14,620 nt of DNA. Origin: an uncultured bacterium. Lineage in GTDB: Bacteria > Patescibacteriota > Saccharimonadia > Saccharimonadales > Saccharimonadaceae. Shown one piece after another: positions 1-7,486 of the stretch. Made by a program: the position numbers and the translations under genes. Numbering within the stretch: the stretch's first letter is position 1; every line of letters starts with the position of its first letter. Location of the stretch: positions 1 to 14,620 of the forward strand of contig CALIMO010000026.1 in assembly GCA_938045655.1 (NCBI GenBank). The letters run 5' to 3'. Below the pieces are notes generated by a model. The model was not told the DNA's origin, made no database searches, and saw only the letters and a program-made list of their open reading frames with translations.

Positions 1-33
1 TAATACCACTACTTAAACTTAAGTAGTGGTATT
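1..33 (-). terminator. Hairpin at the 3' end of the ABC exporter operon
   Basis: A perfect 15-bp inverted repeat pairs 2-16 with 19-33 around a 2-base loop. It lies about 20 bases past the stop of the minus-strand ABC ATPase gene, so it probably terminates that operon. Bases after the hairpin in the minus direction lie outside the window, so a U-tract cannot be checked. On the plus strand it is followed only by a short T/A-rich stretch. It could serve transcripts from both sides. Confidence 0.6.
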
Positions 34-53
34 GTTTAAAAGATCTTCTATCC

Positions 54-1217
54 CTATTCAATAATATTCTTTTTTACTAAACCATAATCGTTATCGGTTT
101 TAGTAGTTAAATATTTAAATCTAAAATCACCGCCATCAAAAGTATTAGCAATAGCTTTAGAATGATCTTTATTTTTTTCATACAGAACTGCAATCAACCT
201 AAAGTCGGTAGAATTAAAATTATCTAAAGAAATCCTAATATTAAATACTGAATTATCTGAAGAAACCTTTACATGACCGCTATCATATACTCTACCACCT
301 CTACCTTCATCTTGAAGAGTATAAGCAATATATAATTCAGCATCACCGCCATACGAATATTCTATATCAGCCTCAAAATATTCACCATGATGAATAATTG
401 GTTTATTCCCAACAATTTTAATTGATGAAGAATTATTATCAGTATTAGAACTATGAGTATTGCGCGAATTAAGCGTGTCTAGATTGGAAGCTATATATTT
501 CTCAGCAACTTTATCAACATCACCAGATTCATTTATCATACCATCTGCAATAAAAATAGCATTATTACAATATTTTTTAACATCCGCCATTGAATGTGTA
601 ACTAAGATAACAGTTTTAGTTTTATCTTTCTTAATATTTTCGAAAAAATCATTACATTTACGCTGAAAGGCTTCATCACCAACTGCTAAAACTTCATCCA
701 ACACTAAGATATCACCTTGAGCTTTAATAGCGATCGAAAAAGCCAAACGAACTTGCATTCCGCTAGAATAATTCTTCAATTTCTGATCCATAAATTCTTC
801 GAGCTCAGCAAATTCCACAATTTCATTATACATTGCAGAAATTTCTTCTTTCGAAAAACCAAGAAGTGCACCATTCAAATAGATGTTTTCACGGCCAGTA
901 AGTTCTGGATTAAATCCAACACCAAGTTCAATAAATGGAACCAAAGTTCCGTCAACTTTTACTGTACCACTCTCTGGTGTATAAATTTGCGAAATAATTT
1001 TAAGTAATGTGGATTTTCCTGAACCATTTCGCCCAACAATACCATAAAAATCGCCTTTTTTAACCTTGAATGAAATATCTTTAAGAACTTTTTGTTCTTT
1101 ATAACCTTTAATTCCCTTCGTCCAGTTTACGAAGGCCTGTTTAATACCACTTGCCTGTTCTGTTGGCAAACGAAAACTTTTCGAAACATTTTTTACTTCT
1201 AAAGCATATTTTCCCAT
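54..1217 (-). CDS. Wzt/TagH-type ABC transporter ATP-binding protein (polysaccharide export)
   Basis: This is the ATPase subunit of an ABC-2 exporter for lipid-linked cell-surface polysaccharide, acting at the inner face of the membrane. The 387-residue protein has a complete nucleotide-binding domain: Walker A GRNGSGKST at 62-70, signature SSGMQ at 151-155, Walker B ILVLDE at 170-175 and H-loop His208. The sequence ELGVGFNPELTGREN (97-111) is typical of the Wzt/TagH/RfbB group. Residues from about 265 to 387 form an extra beta-rich C-terminal domain. In Wzt of E. coli O9a such a domain recognises the capped glycan, so here it probably sets substrate specificity. The start ATG overlaps the permease stop by one base (TAATG), with GGAG eight bases upstream, so the two are translationally coupled. 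The polymer exported is unknown. Confidence 0.9.
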   Translation of the reverse strand: MGKYALEVKNVSKSFRLPTEQASGIKQAFVNWTKGIKGYKEQKVLKDISFKVKKGDFYGIVGRNGSGKSTLLKIISQIYTPESGTVKVDGTLVPFIELGVGFNPELTGRENIYLNGALLGFSKEEISAMYNEIVEFAELEEFMDQKLKNYSSGMQVRLAFSIAIKAQGDILVLDEVLAVGDEAFQRKCNDFFENIKKDKTKTVILVTHSMADVKKYCNNAIFIADGMINESGDVDKVAEKYIASNLDTLNSRNTHSSNTDNNSSSIKIVGNKPIIHHGEYFEADIEYSYGGDAELYIAYTLQDEGRGGRVYDSGHVKVSSDNSVFNIRISLDNFNSTDFRLIAVLYEKNKDHSKAIANTFDGGDFRFKYLTTKTDNDYGLVKKNIIE

Positions 1218-2065
1218 TACATGATCTCCGCAAATTTTTTCGAATTTTTATTAAAATACCATAGGCCAAAAAATACTAATAAAGTCGTGATCAAAATCGG
1301 AATTAACGCAAACCAGTAATTTTCGAAAAGTGTCCAGAAAGTTGGTGTTTCATGAGCGATCAAATTGTGACGAATATCTTGAATTGTAAGCGCAATCGGG
1401 TTGAGCATCATGATTTTCGCAATTGAAACTCCAAAAATTGAAACTTTTGTAACCATTGAAATTGGATACATAATTGGCATTGAATAGACTAAAATCTGCA
1501 TAAATACTTCCCAGATATGCGAAATATCACGGAATTTAACATAAAGAGTCGATAGAATTAACGCTAAACCAAAAGCTGTAGCAAAAAGAAGTATAATGTT
1601 AAATGGCAAAAGTAAAACAGACCATTGGAATTTTACACCAGCAAAAATTGCAAAAGCTAAAACAACCAAAAGATTAATTGAAAGTGAAATTAAAGCACTA
1701 ACCATTGAAGAAATAATCACGATATATTTTGGAAAATTAATTTTTCGCATCAAATCACCACGGGCGACAATTGAATTCATTCCTAAAGTAACTGCTTCGG
1801 TAAAAAATCCCCAAAGAGAGAGACCAAGGAGTAGAGTTATTGCATAGTTTGGAATTGAAGGATCAGTAATTCGCAAGAATTTTACAAATATAAAATACAT
1901 CACCACAAAAATCATAAGGGGTTTAAGAACTGACCATAAAATTCCCAAAGCTGAGCCTTGATATCTCAACTTAAAATCTGTTTTAACGAGTTCTGCAAGT
2001 AGAACCCGATTCCTCTTTTCAAAAAATCCTATTTTAATCATTATGCTTTTAATTATATCATACAT
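1217..2065 (-). CDS. Wzm/TagG-type ABC-2 permease (polysaccharide export)
   Basis: This is the membrane subunit partnering the ATPase encoded just downstream. The protein has 282 residues and about six hydrophobic segments (roughly 40-63, 74-98, 115-140, 150-174, 185-203 and 250-271). The N-terminal amphipathic stretch 'LKLRYQGSALG'-like (31-41), the FRD at 178-180 and the LNP at 221-223 are characteristic of the ABC-2 polysaccharide/teichoic acid exporter family. It would form the channel for an undecaprenyl-linked glycan. The first ATG is preferred because GGAG and AGG lie upstream; a second ATG at residue 9 has no such site. I see no convincing promoter in the gap upstream (2066-2134). Confidence 0.9.
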   Translation of the reverse strand: MYDIIKSIMIKIGFFEKRNRVLLAELVKTDFKLRYQGSALGILWSVLKPLMIFVVMYFIFVKFLRITDPSIPNYAITLLLGLSLWGFFTEAVTLGMNSIVARGDLMRKINFPKYIVIISSMVSALISLSINLLVVLAFAIFAGVKFQWSVLLLPFNIILLFATAFGLALILSTLYVKFRDISHIWEVFMQILVYSMPIMYPISMVTKVSIFGVSIAKIMMLNPIALTIQDIRHNLIAHETPTFWTLFENYWFALIPILITTLLVFFGLWYFNKNSKKFAEIM

Positions 2066-2134
2066 CGCCTAACACTCCAACACTAAACTTATTCTTAACA
2101 CCTGAAACCAGCTAGCTTTCTAGATTATTTTCAA

Positions 2135-2162
2135 CAAGAAAAAACAGCATCTCTGCTGTTTT
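2135..2162 (-). terminator. Rho-independent terminator after the LGFP-protein gene
   Basis: Read on the minus strand, a 9-bp perfect stem (2154-2162 with 2141-2149) closes a GAGA tetraloop and runs into a T-rich tail of about six T then CTTG. It begins eight bases past the stop of the LGFP-protein gene and separates that unit from the ABC exporter operon. The opposite strand has only a weak T-tract. Confidence 0.85.
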
Positions 2163-2169
2163 AACTATA

Positions 2170-3897
2170 CTATTTATCTATTTTTAATATATATTTATCA
2201 CCAACGCCTGTAATCAATCCTCTTTCAAAATACTGAGTCCATTTGCCGTTATTCCATGCTTCATTCTTTAATGGTAAGCCGAGTTTATCTTTTTGTGTAT
2301 CATTTAATGAATTATAAAATTTAAATACATCACCCTGAATTTCCCAATATCCCAAATTATCGTTTCCCATAATATCACCCCTCTCGTAGTGTTGTATCTT
2401 ATAACCTTTTTCTCCAATAACATCACTAATAGGGAATCCTAAAGCACCTTTTTCATTACCAATCTTATTCCAGCGTTCGCGTATTTTACCATAACTTTCA
2501 TGATATCCAGATTTTGGACTACCTATAATAAAACCATTCTGATATTTTTGGAACCATCCACCTTGAATAGTTGAAAATTCTTGTGTTATAGGTAATCCCA
2601 TCTTACCATGTTCATACCCTAATTGAGCATACTTCTCTCTAATTAAACCAATACTTTCCCAATATCCAGTACTATCGCTTCCAATTATGAAACCATTCTG
2701 ATATTTTTGCGCACGACCATTATTGATAGTGTTAAAATATCCAGATAGCGGCAATCCCATCTTACCATGTTCATACCCTAGCTCAGAATATCTTTGTCTA
2801 ATTTTACCATAGTTTTCCCAATATCCAGTGCTGTCGCTTCCAATTATGAAACCATTTTTAAACCTTTGGAATATTGATTTATCGGTCTTAAAAAATTCAG
2901 AATCTACATCACCAAGATATCCTTTTTCACCACCTAGCTCAATATATCTTTCATATATTCCACTATGTACTCTTTTACTTTCAAGAGTCGAGCCAAATAA
3001 CTGATTAAAGAACATAAAGAAATTACGATTTCCATAAGCTCCACAATGTGAAGTCCCTGGATAATTTGCTAGTGCTGAATCATTTGGAACATATGGAGTA
3101 TAAATATACAAACTTAAAGTTGCAACATTCTCAATATTAACACGTTTTGTACCACAAGCTGGATTTGGTGAATATTGAATATTATTCCATCCAAGCTTCA
3201 GCGAATAACCACCATCTTTATGATGGTCTTTATAATATTTTAGCTGCCAAGCTGCCAAAGTCATTTGTTTATAAAAACCAGCTTTCGAATCCGCACAAGC
3301 AGCAGAAAATCCAGGGCCAGAATCTGGGCAAGCATATCCCATAGCATATTTATATTGAGTTTTTACTGGCCAATTATCATCTAATAAATTGAGAGATTCT
3401 TTCTTTAGTAAAACCAACAAAACTTGTGGGTTAATTCCATATTTTTGAGCTGAATCATAAATAATCTGTGCTGCCGAAATTCCACCTTCGAAAGATCCGC
3501 CACCTTTTTCGAAAGAAGTTTCACCAGTATTTGGGTTTTCGTGATAATTATTTATGCATACATATGGAGGTTTATGCCAATAATTTGAATTTTGTGCAGC
3601 AGCAAATTGAGCAGCGGTTCTGCCATCATTTTTTCCAGAAGGACCAGTACCCCAAGTATCGCAACTACCAATTTGCTTGTTTAAAAAGCTTTGGATTTGC
3701 TGCACATTCATTGCATCTTTATTATAAAAAATACTGTCGTCAATAATTCGGCCAGGATTGAAATCAGTTGCTTTAACAGCGTTAGAAAGATTTCTAATTA
3801 CAGCTAAAGCACTAAAAACAATAACCGCCACAACTGGCACACCAATTAAAATTGACTTTTTAAATTTTTTACTTCTCGATTGTAAAACTTTGAGCAT
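2170..3897 (-). CDS. Exported lysozyme-like protein with five LGFP repeats
   Basis: The 575-residue protein has a basic N-terminus and a membrane segment at about 17-35, which is either an uncleaved anchor or a signal peptide cut near Ala40/Ala43. Residues 45-303 form a domain with INPQVLLVLL at 155-164, Glu167, AMGYACPD at 185-192 and AYGNRNF at 287-293. This pattern recurs in actinobacterial LGFP/'hemagglutinin' proteins and resembles a lysozyme-like fold; Glu167 is a candidate catalytic acid (inference). Six cysteines (79, 114, 190, 201, 248, 285) suggest disulfides outside the cell. Residues 310-570 hold five LGFP repeats (cores at about 321, 373, 426, 479 and 538), a module also found in Corynebacterium PS1 and thought to bind the cell wall. 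Translation starts inside the upstream gene (29-base overlap) behind a strong GGAAGG. The first ATG is needed to keep the membrane segment. Confidence 0.85.
   Translation of the reverse strand: MLKVLQSRSKKFKKSILIGVPVVAVIVFSALAVIRNLSNAVKATDFNPGRIIDDSIFYNKDAMNVQQIQSFLNKQIGSCDTWGTGPSGKNDGRTAAQFAAAQNSNYWHKPPYVCINNYHENPNTGETSFEKGGGSFEGGISAAQIIYDSAQKYGINPQVLLVLLKKESLNLLDDNWPVKTQYKYAMGYACPDSGPGFSAACADSKAGFYKQMTLAAWQLKYYKDHHKDGGYSLKLGWNNIQYSPNPACGTKRVNIENVATLSLYIYTPYVPNDSALANYPGTSHCGAYGNRNFFMFFNQLFGSTLESKRVHSGIYERYIELGGEKGYLGDVDSEFFKTDKSIFQRFKNGFIIGSDSTGYWENYGKIRQRYSELGYEHGKMGLPLSGYFNTINNGRAQKYQNGFIIGSDSTGYWESIGLIREKYAQLGYEHGKMGLPITQEFSTIQGGWFQKYQNGFIIGSPKSGYHESYGKIRERWNKIGNEKGALGFPISDVIGEKGYKIQHYERGDIMGNDNLGYWEIQGDVFKFYNSLNDTQKDKLGLPLKNEAWNNGKWTQYFERGLITGVGDKYILKIDK
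2440..2965 (-). repeat. 159-bp tandem repeats encoding the LGFP units
   Basis: The DNA repeats with an exact period of 159 bases (53 codons). The string aaaccatt recurs at 2531, 2690 and 2849. The string aatcccatcttaccatgtt recurs near 2594 and 2753, with long near-identical blocks around 2656-2706 and 2815-2865. The outermost units are more diverged. Near-identity at DNA level between the middle units points to recent duplication or gene conversion within the gene. Confidence 0.85.
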
Positions 3898-4471
3898 CCG
3901 ACCTTCCTTCTTGCTTTTGTTTTGAATTTTTATAAGTTGTTATTGCTGTCCATTTTCCAGTTTTAAATTCACTATCACTAATTTTTTTCGAAACTGCCTT
4001 ACAGTATTTATTGTTTGGGCTCTCTAAAATTTCGGTTGAAAGTTCAATTTTAGTTCCATCAGAATGTGTTAGAGTATATGAGCATTTGCCATTTCCATCG
4101 TCATAAAGAAGCCCTGAAATCTGCCCGGCCACACGAACTGCGCCATCTTCAACTTGCACAGTTGTATAAGTTGGAAAATTCGTATATCCCGAGGATTCAA
4201 CAGTTCCTTCAGCACGATCAGTATTATTATTTTTAGTTTTCGAATTAATAATTTCCTTCGCAGCTTCTTGCTTTTTAGTTTCTTCAGGTTTTTTTGAATC
4301 TTCTTTTTTCTCTTCAACTTTTGAAGTATTTTCTTCTTTTTTCTCATTATTTTTTTGAGAATTTGAATTTGCCCACCAGAAAATTCCACCAGCACCAGCA
4401 ACCAGCAAAATTACAAATGCAGCAAAAATAATAGTTTTAGTTTTTTTAGTATTTTGTGTGTTTATTTTCAT
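3869..4471 (-). CDS. Membrane-anchored exported protein of unknown function
   Basis: I do not recognise a family. The 200 residues comprise a basic N-terminus, one membrane segment at about 13-33, a Lys/Glu-rich low-complexity spacer (about 38-80) and a C-terminal region (about 85-200) rich in beta-forming residues, with two cysteines (130 and 157) that may pair outside the cell. The layout of anchor, charged stalk and small globular domain suits a surface-exposed protein. AGGAG lies eight bases before the ATG. It is the first gene of a two-gene unit with the LGFP protein, whose start lies 29 bases inside this gene's end, so the two are probably made together and may act together. The charged spacer gives a second overlapping open frame that I treat as a shadow. 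Confidence 0.8.
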   Translation of the reverse strand: MKINTQNTKKTKTIIFAAFVILLVAGAGGIFWWANSNSQKNNEKKEENTSKVEEKKEDSKKPEETKKQEAAKEIINSKTKNNNTDRAEGTVESSGYTNFPTYTTVQVEDGAVRVAGQISGLLYDDGNGKCSYTLTHSDGTKIELSTEILESPNNKYCKAVSKKISDSEFKTGKWTAITTYKNSKQKQEGRSDAQSFTIEK

Positions 4472-4489
4472 TTTATTTCTCCTAAACCA

Positions 4490-4518
4490 ATTTTAGCATA
4501 AGCCAAATAAAATTTCAA
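4490..4518 (-). promoter_or_regulatory. Promoter of the two-gene exported-protein unit
   Basis: On the minus strand: -35 TTGAAA (4513-4518), a 17-base spacer and -10 TAAAAT (4490-4495) preceded by TGC, so an extended -10. The expected start of transcription leaves a leader of about 12 bases, which contains the AGGAG ribosome site. Confidence 0.75.
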
Positions 4519-4547
4519 TATTTTGGTTATATTTTTTGGTGATTTTG

Positions 4548-4556
4548 TGCTATAAT
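4548..4556 (+). promoter_or_regulatory. Extended -10 promoter of the gtrB-like gene, probably leaderless
   Basis: TGCTATAAT is a perfect extended -10 element with no good -35. Only nine bases separate it from the ATG at 4566, so transcription should begin at or within about three bases of the start codon. There is no Shine-Dalgarno sequence. Confidence 0.75.
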
Positions 4557-4565
4557 ATAATTATT

Positions 4566-5531
4566 ATGAAGAAACTCATCACAATCATGATTCCAGCTTA
4601 TAATGAAGAAAAATCTCTACCAAAACTTTTCGAAAGGCTCAACCTTTTAGCAAAAAATACTTCAAAATATGATTTTGAATTTCTTTTTATTAATGACGGT
4701 TCAAAAGATAAAACAATGGAAATTATTAGAAGTGAAAGCCAAAAAGATTCGCGAATTTCCTACATTAATTTAAGCCGAAATTTTGGAAAAGAAAATGCAA
4801 TGTTGGCAGGTTTTGATTATGCAAAAGGAGACGCATTAGTAATTATTGATGCAGATCTACAAGATCCACCAGAGTTAATTCCTGCAATGATCAACCTTTG
4901 GGAAGAAGGTTTTGATGACGTTTATGCTAAACGTGAATCTCGTGATGGTGAAACTTGGCTTAAAAAGCAAACTTCGAAATGGTTCTACAGCATACTTGAT
5001 AAAATTTCACAAATTGAAATTCAACGCGACACTGGTGATTTTCGACTTCTCGACCGCCGTGCAGTCGAAGCTCTAAAAACTCTCCGCGAAACCAACCGTT
5101 ATACCAAAGGAATGTTCTCTTGGGTTGGTTTTCGAAAGAAAGAAATTACTTATAAACGTGATGCACGCGTAGCTGGCGAAACAAAATGGAATTATGCAAA
5201 ACTTTTAAATCTCGCAATTGAAGGAATCACCAGCTTTACTGTCGCACCACTTCGCATTGCTACAATTACAGGATTTTTCATCTCAATTGCTGCATTTTTG
5301 TGGATCGCTTTTTTACTAATTCGCCCACTTTTTGGTGTTCCAACTGGTGACGGTTATACTTCAATTATGTCAGTAATTCTTTTTCTTGGCGGGATTCAAC
5401 TCCTCTCAATTGGAATTTTAGGCGAATATATTGGACGAATTTTTATCGAAAGTAAAAATCGCCCTGTTTATCTAATACAAGAAATCAAGGAATTCAACCA
5501 TGAAAAATCTACTAAAAAAGATAAAAAATAG
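4566..5531 (+). CDS. GtrB/DPM1-like polyprenyl-phosphate glycosyltransferase (GT2)
   Basis: The enzyme is expected to move a sugar from a nucleotide donor to undecaprenyl phosphate on the cytoplasmic face of the membrane. From the ATG at 4566 it has 321 residues: IPAYNEE at 9-15 and INDGSKD at 42-48 (GT2 nucleotide-binding fold), DADLQDPP at 95-102 with the metal-binding Asp residues, GDFRLLDR at 157-164, and two C-terminal membrane helices (about 229-252 and 265-290) as in GtrB/ArnC/YfdH. A frame-compatible TTG at 4536 lies upstream of the -10 element and is rejected as a start. The last 32 bases overlap the GtrA-like gene, a classic pairing. The sugar transferred cannot be told from sequence. 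Confidence 0.9.
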   Translation: MKKLITIMIPAYNEEKSLPKLFERLNLLAKNTSKYDFEFLFINDGSKDKTMEIIRSESQKDSRISYINLSRNFGKENAMLAGFDYAKGDALVIIDADLQDPPELIPAMINLWEEGFDDVYAKRESRDGETWLKKQTSKWFYSILDKISQIEIQRDTGDFRLLDRRAVEALKTLRETNRYTKGMFSWVGFRKKEITYKRDARVAGETKWNYAKLLNLAIEGITSFTVAPLRIATITGFFISIAAFLWIAFLLIRPLFGVPTGDGYTSIMSVILFLGGIQLLSIGILGEYIGRIFIESKNRPVYLIQEIKEFNHEKSTKKDKK

Positions 5532-5931
5532 CCAAGAATTTTGGTTTGCAGCAATTGGTGGATTGAATACAATTCTAGATTTTGTAATTCTTTTTGGGCT
5601 AACTTCTCTTGGAATTAGCTCTTTAATTGCAAACGTTTTCTCAACTGGGATTACTTTTATAAATAGCTTTGGTTTAAATAAAAAAATCACTTTCAAATCG
5701 GTTTCAAAAAGCAAAAAAGAACTTGCTCGAGAAATGGCACTTTTTATTATTGTAACACTTTTTGGACTTTGGGTTATTCAAGGTGTGATAATTTTTCTAA
5801 CTTTACATTTTTTCGAAAGCATTTTAAAAAATCCAAAAATATCGCTTTTAATTTCAAAGCTTATCGCTACCATCTTCAGTTTAGTCTGGAACTTTATCCT
5901 TTACAAAAAAGTTGTCTTCAATAAAAATTAA
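5500..5931 (+). CDS. GtrA-like flippase family membrane protein
   Basis: The 143-residue protein has four hydrophobic segments (about 15-35, 39-57, 78-101 and 114-135), the layout of the GtrA family (PF04138), proposed to flip polyprenyl-phosphate-linked sugars. Signature-like parts are FAAIGGLNTILDF (16-28), the conserved Asn55 region 'INSFGLNKKITF' (54-65) and the closing WNFILYKKVVF (130-140). The gene begins inside the end of the glycosyltransferase gene, with AAGGA upstream of the ATG. Together they should make a lipid-linked sugar donor available outside the membrane. The terminal acceptor glycosyltransferase that normally completes such a system is not in the window. Confidence 0.85.
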   Translation: MKNLLKKIKNSQEFWFAAIGGLNTILDFVILFGLTSLGISSLIANVFSTGITFINSFGLNKKITFKSVSKSKKELAREMALFIIVTLFGLWVIQGVIIFLTLHFFESILKNPKISLLISKLIATIFSLVWNFILYKKVVFNKN

Positions 5932-6012
5932 ACATATTATTTATTTACCAAAGAAATTTATAACCGATTTGGAAGCCATTTTAAAACTAAACCAAAGGTT
6001 AATCTAAAATAA

Positions 6013-6040
6013 AATAAGCCTTCAAAAGACTTATTTTTTC
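6013..6040. terminator. Bidirectional terminator between gtrA-like gene and jag
   Basis: AATAAG at 6013-6018 pairs with CTTATT at 6030-6035, with further pairing inside. On the plus strand it runs into a T-rich tail (TTATTTTTTC); on the minus strand into TTATTTTATTTT. It overlaps the jag stop codon and serves the two convergent units. Confidence 0.8.
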
Positions 6041-6486
6041 GAAATAATTAATTGTCGTTCGCGACCTTCACCTTCAGAATGCGTTTCGATATCCGAATAA
6101 TCTTGAGCTAATTTATGAACAGTGAAGCGGTCGGTTGGGTTCAAATTTAATCGATAAGGCTCACCAGTTTTTCGAACTTGTTCAATCCATTTTTCAGCTT
6201 TTTCAGTAATTTTTTGAGCTCGTTGTTTTTTATAATCTGCAACATCAATATTTACACGGTGAATTTCAGCATTTTTAGCCTCAAGCGCTCGCGAAATCAA
6301 AAATTGTAATGAACGTAAATTTCCAGAATCACGACCAATAAATAAAGAGTTTAGCTCGCTTGAAGGAACTGAAAGTTGAATAATCTCATCATCAGCAGTC
6401 GAATGAACCGCCAAATTGACTCCAAAAAAGCTCAAAATATCTTCCAAAAACTTTTGTGCAAAAACAATTGATTCTTCTCGATTCAT
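6031..6486 (-). CDS. jag: KhpB/Jag RNA-binding protein (KH + R3H)
   Basis: This small cytoplasmic RNA-binding protein is linked in Firmicutes to cell elongation and division, and in many bacteria it follows yidC. The chosen start gives 151 residues. A KH-like region holds the loop IGRDSGNL (corresponding to IGKRGxTL in relatives), and the C-terminal R3H domain contains RFTVH (R-x3-H) and DIETHSEGEGRERQLIIS. The N-terminal Jag_N domain of longer homologues is absent. I chose the ATG at 6486: it follows the yidC stop by one base and has GGAGG four bases upstream. The ATG at 6504 (six residues longer, overlapping yidC) has only a weak site. The arrangement implies translational coupling to yidC. 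Confidence 0.88.
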   Translation of the reverse strand: MNREESIVFAQKFLEDILSFFGVNLAVHSTADDEIIQLSVPSSELNSLFIGRDSGNLRSLQFLISRALEAKNAEIHRVNIDVADYKKQRAQKITEKAEKWIEQVRKTGEPYRLNLNPTDRFTVHKLAQDYSDIETHSEGEGRERQLIISKK

Positions 6487-6487
6487 A

Positions 6488-7450
6488 TTACCTCCGTTTT
6501 TCATCTTTCGCTTTAATTCTTCGAATATTCGTTCCGCCTTTTTCTTTCGAATTTTTCTTTATCGGCTTAGATGGTGTATTTTTTACAATGATTGCTTCTT
6601 TAGCATTTTTAAGCTTATTTTTTGGAGGTTCCTGAGCAATTTCTTCCATCTCTTTCGAATCAATTGAGAAAATATATTTTTGCTGAATAATTTGAATAAT
6701 ATTCGAAATTAAGTAATAGAAAATTAAAGCGCCATAAAGCCCCATCATAAGAAAGAACAAAATTACTGGGAGAATTAAATTCATATTAGAATTTACGGCA
6801 GCATTAAGTTCTGCCTGATTTGGCTCTTTTCCTTCTGCTGCCTCCTTAAAAATATCACGAACCCGCCGGTTACCATTTTTTGGCTGAGTCTGCCGAACCA
6901 TATACCACTGCGAAAGTGTTAGTCCAACTAAAATCACCATCATAAAACTGCTTGAAAGGTCATTTAAAGGCACAGCTGTATCTGTTAAGTCAATAACTCC
7001 AAGGAATTTTGGTTCAAGTTTTTTGCTTGAAATAACATCACTCACGCGACTCATTTGTGCAACCGGCTGATACACCCATTTCGAAATTTGATCAGGCGTA
7101 TTCACTACAATTCGCATCACACTAAAGAAAGTTAAGAGAATTGGCAACTGAATAAATAACGCCAGCATTGAACGAAATGGCTTGAAATTATGACGGCGAT
7201 AAAGTTCCATCATCTGCAAAGTTTCAGCTTGTTTATTACCTTTCGAATTTTTGCGAATTTTTTGCAATTCTGGCTGGAGCTCTCGCATAACTTTTGATTG
7301 ATGAAGTTGACTCTTTGTGAGTGGCCACATCAAAAATCGAACAATTAAAGTGAAGACAATAATTGTGAAACCAAAATCACCAATAAAGTTATAAATTACC
7401 AATAATAGGTTCAAAATTGGCTGAGTAATAAATAATTCAAATAAGTTCAT
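6488..7450 (-). CDS. yidC: YidC/Oxa1/Alb3 membrane protein insertase
   Basis: Inserts membrane proteins alone or with SecYEG. The 320-residue protein is the short monoderm type with no large periplasmic domain. Segment 1 (about 14-38) ends in VRFLMWPLT with Arg38, the conserved positive residue of the hydrophilic groove. A cytoplasmic hairpin follows (HQSKVMRELQPELQKIR, 50-66), then hydrophobic segments at about 94-115, 165-187 and 221-256. The tail after 260 is strongly basic, as in YidC proteins that contact ribosomes. The N-terminus appears to lack a lipobox cysteine. The gene sits between rnpA and jag, the usual order, but has its own strong promoter immediately before the ATG. No Shine-Dalgarno sequence is visible, fitting leaderless translation. 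Confidence 0.95.
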   Translation of the reverse strand: MNLFELFITQPILNLLLVIYNFIGDFGFTIIVFTLIVRFLMWPLTKSQLHQSKVMRELQPELQKIRKNSKGNKQAETLQMMELYRRHNFKPFRSMLALFIQLPILLTFFSVMRIVVNTPDQISKWVYQPVAQMSRVSDVISSKKLEPKFLGVIDLTDTAVPLNDLSSSFMMVILVGLTLSQWYMVRQTQPKNGNRRVRDIFKEAAEGKEPNQAELNAAVNSNMNLILPVILFFLMMGLYGALIFYYLISNIIQIIQQKYIFSIDSKEMEEIAQEPPKNKLKNAKEAIIVKNTPSKPIKKNSKEKGGTNIRRIKAKDEKRR

Positions 7451-7457
7451 ATCTATT

Positions 7458-7486
7458 ATTATACTACTTTCTACTACTTATTACAA
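7458..7486 (-). promoter_or_regulatory. yidC promoter, predicted leaderless
   Basis: On the minus strand: -35 TTGTAA (7481-7486), a 17-base spacer and a perfect -10 TATAAT (7458-7463). Only seven bases separate the -10 from the yidC ATG, so the transcript should start at the initiation codon. The -35 lies inside the end of rnpA. Confidence 0.8.

Noticed and set aside
2066..2134. Promoter for the ABC exporter pair
   Set aside because: A TTGAAA is present on the minus strand, but no acceptable -10 lies 16-18 bases downstream, so I do not call one.
2440..2965. CRISPR-like or satellite repeat array
   Set aside because: The 159-base period is a multiple of three, lies in frame inside a gene and encodes LGFP units; it is a protein repeat.
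4069..4401. 110-residue Lys-rich frame overlapping the anchored-protein gene
   Set aside because: It is a frame-shifted reading of the Lys/Glu-rich spacer; no ribosome site and the host frame has a clear membrane anchor and start.
4536..4565. TTG start adding ten residues to the GtrB-like protein
   Set aside because: This stretch contains the perfect -10 TATAAT at 4551-4556, so it would lie upstream of the transcription start; the ATG at 4566 also begins at the normal family N-terminus.
5962..6000. Inverted repeat AACC-TTTGG / CCAAA-GGTT in the gap after the gtrA-like gene
   Set aside because: Short, bulged, with a loop of about 19 bases and no T-tract; could be chance. The better terminator lies just after it.
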